Shown: positions 1-7,549, numbered from the stretch's first letter. The stretch: 19,739 nucleotides of DNA from Anaerolineales bacterium (GCA_024643945.1 JAHELX010000040.1:1-19739), one strand, 5' to 3'. The notes: generated by a model not told the origin, from the sequence alone. Translations and numbers: made by a program.

Positions 1-166
1 TGACCGCACCCTCCAGGTCGCCCTTATGGACCTCGATCAGCAGGTAGCGCCACTGCAAGCCGAGGGCCTGGAAGGCCGCCTCCTGCATGACGCCGGTGGG
101 GTTCTCGGCGATGGGGTCGCCAAACGCGCCTACAAGTTCCGCTTTGTAATTGGTTTGCTGTGGCAT
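1..166 (-). CDS. Shikimate dehydrogenase family protein, N-terminal part (runs off the left edge)
   Basis: Reading leftwards from an ATG at 166-164 gives 55 codons without a stop, beginning MPQQTNYKAELVGAFGDPIA. The stretch FGDPIAENPTGVMQEAAF, then GLQWRYL, matches the substrate-binding N-terminal domain of the shikimate 5-dehydrogenase family, where a G-x-P loop is followed by a helix and an AAF-x-x-x-G-L segment. A Shine-Dalgarno AAGGGAG lies six bases before the ATG, and a good promoter lies at 215-243. Classic AroE has an S-x-S-P motif where this has ENPTG, so it may be a paralogue (for example a quinate/shikimate dehydrogenase-like or other AroE-fold enzyme) and I give no symbol. The NADP-binding domain is outside the window. 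It is divergent from the injection-system operon and has no evident link to it. Confidence 0.72.
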   Translation of the reverse strand, partial: MPQQTNYKAELVGAFGDPIAENPTGVMQEAAFQALGLQWRYLLIEVHKGDLEGAV

Positions 167-214
167 ATATAGCTCCCTTTAATTGTCTCTCTGGATCGGG
201 CTTACTACATTAAT

Positions 215-243
215 ATTATACACCCAAGAAACTTAGCTGTCTC
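215..243 (-). promoter_or_regulatory. Sigma-70-type promoter for the leftward shikimate-dehydrogenase-family gene
   Basis: On the minus strand a perfect TATAAT (plus-strand 220-215) is preceded by a 17-base spacer and GAGACA (243-238), which matches four of six positions of TTGACA. Transcription would begin near 208, giving an untranslated leader of about 40 bases before the ATG at 166. Position and spacing are right for the leftward gene. This is the best-matching promoter in the window. Confidence 0.6.
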
Positions 244-522
244 GTTCAGGCTCCGGCGCTCCACAGCAATTCCGGCAATTGATTGCGCTAGGACGCGACC
301 TGTGGTAGAATGATAGTAATTGGTAGATTACACCCCCTTCCTCTACTTTACTTCCACGCCTTATCTTCTTGCTTCTGCTAAATAGCATTTTACAATCCAA
401 GATACAATCCGCCGCCAATACAGCAAGTACCATTCTGCTCTGTTAACAGGCATCAAATTCCCACGATCAGTGATCACGTCCCCCCTTGTTACATTGCAGT
501 ATAGTTCTTTTCACGAACAAAT

Positions 523-552
523 TTTACATTTTAGATCGTTTATATATATGAT
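523..552 (+). promoter_or_regulatory. Candidate promoter for the SARP-type regulator gene
   Basis: TTTACA (523-528) and TATGAT (547-552) each match five of six consensus positions and are 18 bases apart. Transcription would start near 559 and leave a leader of about 150 bases before the ATG at 711, which is longer than usual. A second, poorer candidate is TTGTTT at 614-619 with TACATA at 638-643. The surrounding sequence is very AT-rich, so chance matches are likely. Confidence 0.35.
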
Positions 553-710
553 ATTTCAATCGTACCCAACTTCCAACCGTTTTCCCCACGAAATCCACCA
601 CAAATGCAGGAAGTTGTTTATTTGCGAATCCTAAGCATACATAGTACGGAGTGAAGCCCACCTGTGGGGTTGCACCTGATGACTGAGTAATTACGAGGGG
701 GGATGTTATT

Positions 711-1628
711 ATGTGTGTCTTAACCATTCGCCTGTTTGGCCAGCTCCAGGTGCACCGGGACGATCAGGTGCTGGATGCCTGGAATTCTCGCAAAGGGCAG
801 GAACTCCTGGCCTATCTGCTACTCCACCGTGAGCGTCCCCATGTTCGCCAGGCTCTGGCTGATTTGCTGTGGCCTGAGAGCACTACGGAGCAATCTATGA
901 AGTACCTTCGCCACACCCTATGGCAGTTGCAGACGGTGCTGGACCACGGTATCCAGGTAACTGACTCCGAGTCTCTGGGTCTCAGTCCGAAAGCCGGCCT
1001 CTGGCTGGATGTGATGGAGTTCGAACAAGCCTACGCCCGTGTTCAGGGGATATCAGGCGAGGAATTGGATGGACAGGGGGCGCAGATCATGCAGGAGGCG
1101 TTGAACCTCTACCGGGGTGATTTGCTTGAAGGCTGGTACCAGGACTGGTGCCTCTTCGAGCGGGAACGGCTACAGCGCATGTACCTGAGCATGCTGGAAA
1201 AACAGATGGCCTACTGCGAGGCTCACGGCCAGTATGAGGTGGGGCTGGCCTGTGGCACCTGCGCTCTGCGGTACGACGTTGCTCACGAACGAATCCACCG
1301 GCGGCTCATGCGCCTGTACTACCTGGCCGGGGATCGCACCGCCGCCTTGCGCCAGTACGAGCGTTGTGTCGCCCTTTTACGTGAAGAGCTGGGCGTGGAC
1401 CCCTCAGAACGCACCGTAGCGCTCTACCGGCAAATCCGCTCTGGCCGGCTGGTGGATCGTAGCCAGGTTATAGCCAGCAATGATGGCTCCCCCCCCCAGG
1501 AAGCACCTCCTACGCTGGACGAGACGCTGCACCACCTCAAGCAGCTTCAGACGGTGTTGGCCGAAGTCGAGCGTCAGCTTCAAGAGGCCATCTACGCGGT
1601 CGAGGCAGCCCTGAACGGCCATAAATGA
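711..1628 (+). CDS. SARP-type transcriptional activator (winged helix plus BTAD domain)
   Basis: This 305-residue cytoplasmic regulator has the two-part layout of a small SARP. Residues 1-95 form an OmpR/PhoB-type winged-helix DNA-binding domain (LTIRLFGQLQV at the start, then RKGQELLAYLLLH, LADLLWP and LRHTLWQLQ). Residues about 98-245 are the helical bacterial transcriptional activator domain (LEGWYQDWCLFERERL, ending YERCVALLREELGVDPS). A short C-terminal tail (about 269-305) is predicted to be an amphipathic helix or coiled coil. It lacks the ATPase and TPR extensions of large AfsR-like members and has no sensor domain. A GAGGGGGG ribosome site lies just before the ATG. It is the last gene before the injection-system operon, on the same strand, and is the natural candidate activator. 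That role is inferred from position. Confidence 0.9.
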   Translation: MCVLTIRLFGQLQVHRDDQVLDAWNSRKGQELLAYLLLHRERPHVRQALADLLWPESTTEQSMKYLRHTLWQLQTVLDHGIQVTDSESLGLSPKAGLWLDVMEFEQAYARVQGISGEELDGQGAQIMQEALNLYRGDLLEGWYQDWCLFERERLQRMYLSMLEKQMAYCEAHGQYEVGLACGTCALRYDVAHERIHRRLMRLYYLAGDRTAALRQYERCVALLREELGVDPSERTVALYRQIRSGRLVDRSQVIASNDGSPPQEAPPTLDETLHHLKQLQTVLAEVERQLQEAIYAVEAALNGHK

Positions 1629-1681
1629 TCATTTCACCCCCTGACATCTGCCCCGATAGACGCTGGCACAGACGCTCGGGA

Positions 1682-1702
1682 GATGCTGCGACAGACAGCA
1701 TC
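1682..1702. promoter_or_regulatory. Perfect 7-base inverted repeat (hairpin or operator)
   Basis: GATGCTG at 1682-1688 and CAGCATC at 1696-1702 are perfect complements around a 7-base loop. No T-run follows, so it is not a standard terminator. It stops four bases before the larger dyad at 1707. The pair could be adjoining operator sites or a leader RNA structure. Confidence 0.35.
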
Positions 1703-1706
1703 ATGC

Positions 1707-1731
1707 TATACTGTAGCTATGCTATAGTATA
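1707..1731. promoter_or_regulatory. 25-base near-palindrome with overlapping -10-like sequences; candidate operon operator
   Basis: The arms TATACTGTAGC (1707-1717) and GCTATAGTATA (1721-1731) pair at ten of eleven positions around a TAT centre. The same stretch holds a direct repeat, ATGCTATA at 1703-1710 and 1719-1726 (16-base period). It also contains three -10-like hexamers: TATACT (1707), TATAGT (1723) and TATAAG (1728). No good -35 box is present, which fits a promoter that needs an activator. SARP proteins usually bind direct repeats near a weak -35, but the spacing here is not the classical 11 or 22 bases. The regulatory role is inferred. Confidence 0.4.
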
Positions 1732-1905
1732 AGCGTGGCGGTATCGGCTCTACGCGGATGCTTTCTCCAAATATCCCCACTGCTTTTCACTTCACCATCA
1801 ACAACCTGGCCCTCTGACAACTGGTATGATGTACCGCCCAACGTTTGGATGGCAAACATGCCCTGCACCTTGACTTTGATTTGGCCCTGATAAGGGGATC
1901 ACAGG

Positions 1906-2166
1906 TTGGACTTTCCCGAGGGGTACACACATTCTTTCATCGTCAAGATCTGGCTCGAAGAAACCGTTGAAGAAGCCGGCCATGCGACGTGGCGAGGCCA
2001 CATCACGCACGTACCCAGTGGCCAACGACGTTATCTGAAAGACTTGGACGGCATCTCAGGCTTCATTGTGCCCTATCTTGAGAGGATGGACATAGAGTTT
2101 GGAATACGCTGGCGCATCAGACAATGGCTAAAAGGATGGATACTATCTTTCACAGGCTGGCATTGA
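1906..2166 (+). CDS. Small uncharacterised protein at the head of the CIS operon (TTG start)
   Basis: This 86-residue protein starts at TTG (1906), with AAGGGG (1892-1897) eight bases upstream. No ATG lies near the ribosome site, so the TTG start is well supported. Its features include SFIVKIWLEE, then ATWRGHITHVPSGQRRYLKD and a helix ending in PYLERMDIEF. From memory, similar short proteins with an IWLEE/WRGHITHVPSG/RYL pattern occur beside such clusters in related bacteria, but I cannot verify this. The VPSG-x-R-R-Y-L segment looks like a beta hairpin. There is no signal peptide or membrane segment. It may be a small regulator or assembly factor. The last residues (about 70-86) are rich in Trp and Arg and unlike the rest. 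The gene lies 70 bases before the cap-like gene. Confidence 0.65.
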   Translation: MDFPEGYTHSFIVKIWLEETVEEAGHATWRGHITHVPSGQRRYLKDLDGISGFIVPYLERMDIEFGIRWRIRQWLKGWILSFTGWH

Positions 2167-2236
2167 GCACTTGCGGACCGTATCTCTATAGCCTGCTGCT
2201 GATGTCGAATCAGCCACACCCCACCCAGGAGGTCCG

Positions 2237-3385
2237 ATGAGTTCGGTTTTCTCATTCTTGCGACCTGAAGCAGAGACCCCGAGCGAGGAGCCGCCGACTG
2301 AGCCAACATCTGCCGAGGCGCCTTCGCCCGCCGCACGTAGGGCTCCTACAGCACGGGCCCTGACGGCGAATAGTGCTCCTTCCCTGGACCAGGTCCTGGC
2401 CGACATGTTGGCTGTCCTGAACAACTATCTGCCCACGCCAGTGCCTCCCCTGCCTGCGCCCAGCGTTTCAATCACCAGCCTAACCGAGCGCCCCCTGGCT
2501 ATAGGCAACCAGCGCGGGACGGAGCGTCGCGGTTCGTTCGCTGTGGTCGCCTTGAAGGGTGGCCGCCTGGACGCTGTGGTGCGCTTTCAGCTCTGGGGAA
2601 CCGACCCTGGCGAGGTGGACACTGCCATCGAGGCGTTGCATGGGCGCCTGCTGGCTGCCAGGGACGAACTGTGGGCCGCTGGCTTTCTGCGCTTTGCCGC
2701 CGAGGAGACCTCGCTGGCGGAGCACGTTTCGACGCTCAATGCCTGGCGCAAGACCACCGATTACAAAATGCTGTATGAGTTCCGCTATCAGGTCACGGAC
2801 GACGCCCAGAGCATCATCGCCCGCATTCCTATCCACAGTGATCCCGAGGAGCGGGACTCCTTGCAGCGGGAGACCACGGTGGTTACCGACGAGATAGTAC
2901 GCTGGGATGAAAAGAGAGATAGTGATCATCCAGGGGCACCGCTATTGGAGGTTGCGGGTTCGGTCGGGTCGAGACTGCAAGTAACCGGTCTCGCGATCCT
3001 GGCCTACCTACCGGCTGGATGGACGGGCAATCAGGTCACCTTAGCCCGCCTGGATCGCAGGTCGACGGACGCCCCGACAGTCTATCCAACGCTGGAGGAG
3101 TTTCTTGCCGCGGTCACCGACCAGACAAACCCCGACCGTAACGCCAAGGTGACTTTCATCTCCATAGCCGCTTTCCTGGCCGAATTCGAGCCCGCCGGAG
3201 ATCCAATTGAACTCGGAGACTGGGATGAAGATGGAATGCCGGATGTATATCAGCCCGGCACTTTGGCATTCGTCCCGCCGATCAGATTGGAGAAGGCATA
3301 TGATCTCATTCAACTATGGTACCAGGATTCTGAATTCGATAGACGAGCAGTGGTGTATCTGCGAGCCAGAGTCCGGGGCAGTTAG
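2237..3385 (+). CDS. Probable tail terminator/cap protein of the contractile injection system
   Basis: This 382-residue protein starts at an ATG with AGGAGG four bases upstream. Residues 1-48 are a Pro/Glu/Ala-rich, probably disordered leader. Residues about 50-190 form a compact alpha/beta domain (FAVVALKGGRLDAVVRFQLW, then a helix EVDTAIEALHGRLLAARDEL and YKMLYEFRYQV). This resembles phage tail terminator proteins, which cap the tube. Residues 190-382 have no family I recognise. They include an Asp-rich loop DWDEDGMPDVY (328-338), similar to thrombospondin-type calcium loops. The place directly before the sheath gene suits a cap or terminator, which ends tube polymerisation and holds the sheath. 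The assignment rests on fold impression and position, so it is moderate. Other possibilities are an adaptor or a surface protein on the capped end. Confidence 0.5.
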   Translation: MSSVFSFLRPEAETPSEEPPTEPTSAEAPSPAARRAPTARALTANSAPSLDQVLADMLAVLNNYLPTPVPPLPAPSVSITSLTERPLAIGNQRGTERRGSFAVVALKGGRLDAVVRFQLWGTDPGEVDTAIEALHGRLLAARDELWAAGFLRFAAEETSLAEHVSTLNAWRKTTDYKMLYEFRYQVTDDAQSIIARIPIHSDPEERDSLQRETTVVTDEIVRWDEKRDSDHPGAPLLEVAGSVGSRLQVTGLAILAYLPAGWTGNQVTLARLDRRSTDAPTVYPTLEEFLAAVTDQTNPDRNAKVTFISIAAFLAEFEPAGDPIELGDWDEDGMPDVYQPGTLAFVPPIRLEKAYDLIQLWYQDSEFDRRAVVYLRARVRGS

Positions 3386-3454
3386 CTGACCATTGAATCC
3401 TTGAGTATGTTTCACTCTGAAAAAGGGTCATAAGGCCCAAGGAGGGAATTAAGC

Positions 3455-5173
3455 ATGGCAGAGATGGTATTACCAGGGACCTACATCGAAGTGCGGCCCG
3501 AAGGGCTAATCGTGCCCGGGGCAGTGACCGTGGGCAACCTGGGCGTGGCTGGCACCGCCAGCAAGGGGCCAATTGGCGAGCCCGTCATCCTGGGCAGCTA
3601 CACCGAGGCGCGCCAGCGCTTTGGTGACTACGATGCCTGGATCGATGGCGCCAGCGGCGAACTGACGCTGGTCCGCGCACTGGAGCAGGCCTACGCCCAC
3701 GGGGCCTCGACGGTCATCGCGCTCCGGGTGACCGGTAAGAAGAACGATGGCACCACGACAGCTGAAAAAGCAGCCTACACGCTCAATTCGGCAAGTGGCG
3801 AATGTGTCCTGCTGACAGCCAAGACCGAGGGCACGTGGGGCAACGACCTGTCGGTCAACGTTAAGGCAGCCGACGAGCACGCCTTTATCGAGGATGAGGA
3901 GCACCTGGGCGGTGCCCCCATCACTCTGGGACGTACGCCTGTGGTGAAAAGTGCTCGCAACCGTATCCGCCAGTTCATCGACGCCACCGGGGTCACCCGC
4001 TCGCTGCAGATCCTGTATGGGGGCGGGTTATCAGACGACGATCCAGACCCAACTCAGGCTGACCAGGTCAAAGTGGACCGCCAGACCGGCGCGCTGAGTT
4101 TCCTGGCAGGCGCAGAACCCGCGGCGGCTGACACAATAACTGCCTCGTACGTCGTAGACAGCGGCAGTGCGGTCAAGGTGACGCTGCGCTACCAGGAGGC
4201 CGAGGAAGTGTACACCATCGTGGATGGGAACGACTTGGCCGCCGACATCGCGAGTCTGTCGGCTTGGGTGGACGCCGAACCAAGGACCAACGCCGGGGAG
4301 CTGCCGTCCACGAGCGTCCCAGCCGATGCCTTCGCTGTATTTAGTGGTGGCACTGATGGCGCTGATGCCAGTCCCGCTGATTACAAGGAGGGCCTCGAAG
4401 AGCTGCTGAACGAGCCGGCTCACATTATCCTTGCTGCCGGGCAAGTCGACGCTAGCAAGGATTCTGCCAGGAACTTCGGCGACGAGCTGGACGCCCATTG
4501 CCAGGCCGCCTCGACCGACGCGATCAAGCGGGAACGGATTGGCGTCATCGGCAGCGACCTCAATGTCACCGTGGACGATCTGCGCGGCCACACCCTGGCC
4601 AGCGATCGCGTCATCCTGGTCGCACCAGGTATCAAAGCCACCGACGCCGCCAGCGGTGACGAGGTCACGTTGTCCGGCGCCTATGCGGCTGCGGCCGTGG
4701 CTGGTATGCTGGCCAGCCGCCCGGCCCACGTCAGCCTGACCAATAAGACCCTCCCCGTGGGCGGGCTCGAAGAACGCTTCACCTCAGCCGAGCTGTCCCA
4801 ACTCGTTCAAAGCCGGGTGCTAGTTCTGGAGCAGCGCCTAGGCTTTCGGGTCGTCAAGGGCATCACCACGGCGACCAACACTGCCTGGCACCAGATCACC
4901 ACCCGGCGCATCGTAGACGTCGCCAAGTTCGGAGTCCGCTCGGCGGCCAATCCTTTCATTGGCTTGCTCAACAACGAGCGAGTGCGCACCGCACTCCGGA
5001 CCTCAATCAACGCGTTCCTGACCCGGATGATGAAGGACGAGATGTTGATCAGTTATGAGCTGGAGGTCAGCGCTACTCGTGAGGAACAGCGTCAGGGAAT
5101 AGTTCGGGTAACGATGGTGCTCCGGCCAGTGTTCAGCATCGACTTCATTGTCGTTACCATGTTCTTGGAGTAA
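3455..5173 (+). CDS. Contractile tail sheath protein
   Basis: This 572-residue sheath subunit has the signature order of the family. The N-terminus is PGTYIEVRPEGLIVPGAVTV (6-25), followed by VGNLGVAGTASKGPIGEPV, and supplies the inner handshake strand. An inserted domain at about 95-295 contains CVLLTAKTEGTWGNDLSVNV, usual in long sheaths. The conserved core at about 300-450 is the sheath subtilisin-like fold. The C-terminal domain (about 455-572) contains AWHQITTRRIVDVAKFGVR and ends in strands that join neighbouring subunits. Hundreds of copies form the spring around the tube and contract to drive the tube and spike forward. AAGGAGG lies seven bases before the ATG. The tube gene follows after 12 bases. 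This is the clearest diagnostic gene of the cluster, and only one sheath gene is seen here. Confidence 0.96.
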   Translation: MAEMVLPGTYIEVRPEGLIVPGAVTVGNLGVAGTASKGPIGEPVILGSYTEARQRFGDYDAWIDGASGELTLVRALEQAYAHGASTVIALRVTGKKNDGTTTAEKAAYTLNSASGECVLLTAKTEGTWGNDLSVNVKAADEHAFIEDEEHLGGAPITLGRTPVVKSARNRIRQFIDATGVTRSLQILYGGGLSDDDPDPTQADQVKVDRQTGALSFLAGAEPAAADTITASYVVDSGSAVKVTLRYQEAEEVYTIVDGNDLAADIASLSAWVDAEPRTNAGELPSTSVPADAFAVFSGGTDGADASPADYKEGLEELLNEPAHIILAAGQVDASKDSARNFGDELDAHCQAASTDAIKRERIGVIGSDLNVTVDDLRGHTLASDRVILVAPGIKATDAASGDEVTLSGAYAAAAVAGMLASRPAHVSLTNKTLPVGGLEERFTSAELSQLVQSRVLVLEQRLGFRVVKGITTATNTAWHQITTRRIVDVAKFGVRSAANPFIGLLNNERVRTALRTSINAFLTRMMKDEMLISYELEVSATREEQRQGIVRVTMVLRPVFSIDFIVVTMFLE

Positions 5174-5185
5174 GGAGGCTATCTG

Positions 5186-5734
5186 ATGGCATTAACAAAC
5201 GTCTTCACCGGCACCAACGGCGCATTAATGCTCGTTCAGGGCGAGGGAACCGAGGGGGCCGACGCAAATACCATTCTGAACGACACGTATAATGAGGTCA
5301 ACGAAATCGGTCGCGTCACTAACGTCGAGGTCTGTGTCCAGACGAATCTTCAGGAATTTCACGAAGTCGGCCAACGCCATGCTGTCTCGCTTCAGCCGGG
5401 TGACATCTACATCAGCGGCACGATTGGCAGAGCCTACATCAATGGCGCCCTGCTGCATCTATTGTTGGGACGTGGTGCCCTTCTGAACAACGTTGAAGAA
5501 CCCTACGTGCAGCCAGCCCTCGAAATGAGCGTTGTCCTGGACGACCCGGCTGTTCCCGGAAACAGGGCCATCTTGCACCTCAACGGTGTGAAATTCCAGA
5601 ACTGGGCCTACTCCCTCCCCGAGGACGACTTTGTGATGGAAAACGTAGCCTTCAAAGCACTCCGCATTCGAGTCCAGGACGAGAAGGAAGGCAACGTCAT
5701 TGAGCCTCAGTTCCCTGAGGCTGGTACATCCTAA
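5186..5734 (+). CDS. Inner tail tube protein
   Basis: This 182-residue protein is of typical tube length and lies 12 bases after the sheath gene, with AAGGAGG before its ATG. It is mostly beta-structured, with RVTNVEVCVQTNLQEFHEVG (43-62), then PGDIYISGTIGRAYINGALL and a C-terminal strand run that includes ILHLNGVKFQNWAYSLPEDD. This is the two-sheet barrel pattern of gp19/Hcp-like tube proteins, which stack as hexamers to form the hollow channel that cargo or the spike passes through. The sheath-tube gene pair is the standard arrangement. Family placement is by pattern and neighbour rather than a diagnostic motif. Confidence 0.88.
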   Translation: MALTNVFTGTNGALMLVQGEGTEGADANTILNDTYNEVNEIGRVTNVEVCVQTNLQEFHEVGQRHAVSLQPGDIYISGTIGRAYINGALLHLLLGRGALLNNVEEPYVQPALEMSVVLDDPAVPGNRAILHLNGVKFQNWAYSLPEDDFVMENVAFKALRIRVQDEKEGNVIEPQFPEAGTS

Positions 5735-5757
5735 GGCAATGGCAGGAGGCTTAACTC

Positions 5758-6225
5758 GTGACGCTAACCGCTGAAGAACTATTGGCCGGCGGCGCTGTGA
5801 CACACGAGGTGGAGATCCCGACCGAACTGCTGAATAGCAATGGCCAGGGCCCGGCTCAGGTAATGCTCCGTCCACTGACCGTGCGCGACCTGCAACGCAT
5901 CGGCAAGGCCGCCCACGACGATGAGAACCTGTCGGCGGCACTGATGATCCAACAGGCACTCGTCGAGCCGGCGCTCAAGTTCGAACAGGTCTCGCAACTG
6001 CCGGCCGGCCTGGCCCGCTTCCTGGTCGAGCGCATCAATGCCATCAGCGGGGTCAGTACACCCCGGAACGCGCTTGAGGAACTGGTCCAGGCCCCACTGG
6101 CCCGAGCTTGCTTCGTCCTGGCCAAGGAATTCGGTTGGACGCCGGAGGAGGTGAGCGGCATGACCATCGGCCAGATCCTGCTCTATTTGGAGATGGCCCA
6201 CGGCGGAGGCGGTGACCAGGGATGA
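5758..6225 (+). CDS. Tail assembly chaperone-like protein
   Basis: This 155-residue protein starts at GTG 5758 with AGGAGG eight bases upstream. The N-terminus carries an acidic leader and a strand pair (VTHEVEIPTELL, then QVMLRPLTVRDLQRIGKAA). The rest is helical and ends LYLEMAHGGGGDQG. A beta hairpin carrying 'LRPLTVRDL' followed by helices and a loose Gly-rich tail, immediately after the tube gene, is the pattern of phage tail assembly chaperones (gpG/gp24-like). These coat tape-measure proteins before tube polymerisation. Its stop codon overlaps the next start as ATGA. I see no heptamer suited to the programmed frameshift that phage chaperones often use, so ordinary translational coupling is more likely. 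Confidence 0.62.
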   Translation: MTLTAEELLAGGAVTHEVEIPTELLNSNGQGPAQVMLRPLTVRDLQRIGKAAHDDENLSAALMIQQALVEPALKFEQVSQLPAGLARFLVERINAISGVSTPRNALEELVQAPLARACFVLAKEFGWTPEEVSGMTIGQILLYLEMAHGGGGDQG

Positions 6226-7544
6226 GCCGAATGCTTGGTTTGTTCAAACCGGCGCGCCCCGTGTCTGTGGCCCTGCCTGGCGGACAGGCGCCGGTCTCCT
6301 GGCAGCGCGACCTGGGACGAAGCACGGCCCGGCTGGAGGCGTTATGGCAGGCCTGTGCCTGGGTCGAGACGCTGGCTGCAGTCCGTCCCAGGCTGCGGGA
6401 CGAGCCGCTGCTGGGTCGTTGCCTGGCAGAACTGACCAACCGGGTATCTCGCCCGACCGAATTAAGACCAGAGACCGACCAGACTCGGCGGTCTCGACCT
6501 ACCTGGGCGGAACGTCCACTGAAGCGTGACCCGGGCACAACCCCAAAGGGCAAGCCGTTGTCCGCTCCGTCACGGTTCGGTATTCCACAGGGTTCAGTGG
6601 TCACAACGAAGCAGGCATCCCAGGCGCCAAGAAAGCAACTATCGCGCCGCCGGACGCTGCCTCCGCTCCAGTTAGAACCGCAGGTCAGTCGCACGCTATT
6701 AGGTCGTCTGGCCAGCGAAGCCGGCTCGGCTGAGGGTTCGAGTCGGCCCCGACGCCGGCAGATCAAGGGCCTTCCGCAACCAAAGAGGAGGGTCTTGTCC
6801 CCTGCTTCCCTGGATCAGGCGACTCAACGAGATTGGTTGCGCGACCTGGCCCAGCGGGCCGAACGATCTCTGCGCCAGGACGGACTTGATCAACGCCGTA
6901 CATCCTGGCGGCGGGCCTTGCTTGAACAGAAGCAACTTGGCCAGGCCCAGTCACTGTTAGATCAGTGGGCATTGCCGCTCAAGGGACAGCCTGCCTCCGC
7001 GGACCTGTTGGCCCGGCTGGCTGGCACACTTGTGGGTGACAGTAATGGTTCTGGCCGCGAGGTCCAACCCCCGGCGGCACCGTCTCGACCACCAGGCGCC
7101 AGGCCTCCAGATCAGCCCGTGGCGCCGGCCACAAAGGCGGCACAGCCCCAGGCGGCGTCACATCAGCCATCAGGTAGCCGGTCTCTAGACCAATCTTTCA
7201 CACCAGCCGCCGGGGAGGCTCAGCCCTGGCCGATGGTTGGGCCGACGCTAACTGAGGACACACCGTCGGGCGTTCTCCCAACAGAAGTTAGCCATAAGGG
7301 GAGTGGTGGCGGCGAACTAGGATCACCCGCTCGAATCGCCCCGCCGGCAGTGGCGCCCTCGCTGCCGCCGCTTCTCCTACCCCAAACAGTGAGCGAGCCA
7401 CCTCTCACCGTGGGGACGGCCACCGTTCGACAGGAAGCCAGGCAGGAGGCGGTGGCTGTGGCCGAAAAGGACTTGAGCGTACTGGCAACCAAGATCAAGC
7501 GCATCCTGGACGAGGAAGCCCGCCGCTACGGCATTGACGTGTAG
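6222..7544 (+). CDS. Low-complexity protein coupled to the chaperone gene; unknown function, possible tube-interior or adaptor protein
   Basis: This 440-residue protein overlaps the preceding gene by four bases (ATGA), with GGAGGCGG upstream inside that gene. Residues 1-75 are an ordered helical segment (SWQRDLGRSTARLEALWQAC). Residues 80-190 are basic and rich in Pro, Arg and Gln. Residues 194-272 are helical again (TQRDWLRDLAQRAERSLRQD, then SLLDQWALPL). Residues 275-400 are a Pro/Ala/Ser linker. Residues 405-440 form a charged helix ending KRILDEEARRYGIDV. The well-behaved ends argue that the frame is real. The position after a chaperone-like gene is where phages keep the tape measure, but there are no long coiled coils or membrane segments. 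It could be a disordered length-setting, tube-filling or adaptor protein. I do not recognise a family. Confidence 0.6.
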   Translation: MSRMLGLFKPARPVSVALPGGQAPVSWQRDLGRSTARLEALWQACAWVETLAAVRPRLRDEPLLGRCLAELTNRVSRPTELRPETDQTRRSRPTWAERPLKRDPGTTPKGKPLSAPSRFGIPQGSVVTTKQASQAPRKQLSRRRTLPPLQLEPQVSRTLLGRLASEAGSAEGSSRPRRRQIKGLPQPKRRVLSPASLDQATQRDWLRDLAQRAERSLRQDGLDQRRTSWRRALLEQKQLGQAQSLLDQWALPLKGQPASADLLARLAGTLVGDSNGSGREVQPPAAPSRPPGARPPDQPVAPATKAAQPQAASHQPSGSRSLDQSFTPAAGEAQPWPMVGPTLTEDTPSGVLPTEVSHKGSGGGELGSPARIAPPAVAPSLPPLLLPQTVSEPPLTVGTATVRQEARQEAVAVAEKDLSVLATKIKRILDEEARRYGIDV

Positions 7545-7549
7545 CGGCG

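Larger units (their letters stand above)
167..710. other. Divergent AT-rich intergenic region
   Basis: This 544-base stretch lies between two genes that point away from each other. I see no convincing protein-coding frame: the two minus-strand open frames (233-433 and 524-727) have no family resemblance and no Shine-Dalgarno I trust. The region is clearly more AT-rich than the flanking genes. It contains a promoter for each flanking gene (described separately). It also holds two perfect palindromes, CTGTTAACAG at 440-449 and GTGATCAC at 470-477, which could be operator half-sites, although short palindromes like these also arise by chance. Confidence 0.6.
1629..1905. other. Non-coding control region ahead of the injection-system operon
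   Basis: These 277 bases separate the regulator from the first small gene of the operon. No real gene is seen. One frame shows protein-like residues around 1788-1905 but is broken by stops. A perfect 12-base palindrome AAATGATCATTT (1623-1634) overlaps the regulator's stop codon. Two dyads follow at 1682-1702 and 1707-1731. No rho-independent terminator is recognisable, so read-through from the regulator gene is possible. Confidence 0.5.

Noticed and set aside
1629..1740. Rho-independent terminator after the SARP gene
   Set aside because: Hairpins exist (1682-1702, 1707-1731), but neither is GC-rich with a following T-run, so I list them as regulatory dyads instead.
1788..1905. Protein-like residues in a broken frame before the TTG-started gene
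   Set aside because: The frame has two stops in about 40 codons and no recognisable domain, too little to call a pseudogene.
6180..6230. Possible programmed frameshift joining the chaperone-like gene to the next one
   Set aside because: Phage chaperone genes often do this, but no slippery heptamer is visible near the overlap, and the second frame has its own ATG in an ATGA overlap. Ordinary coupling is simpler.
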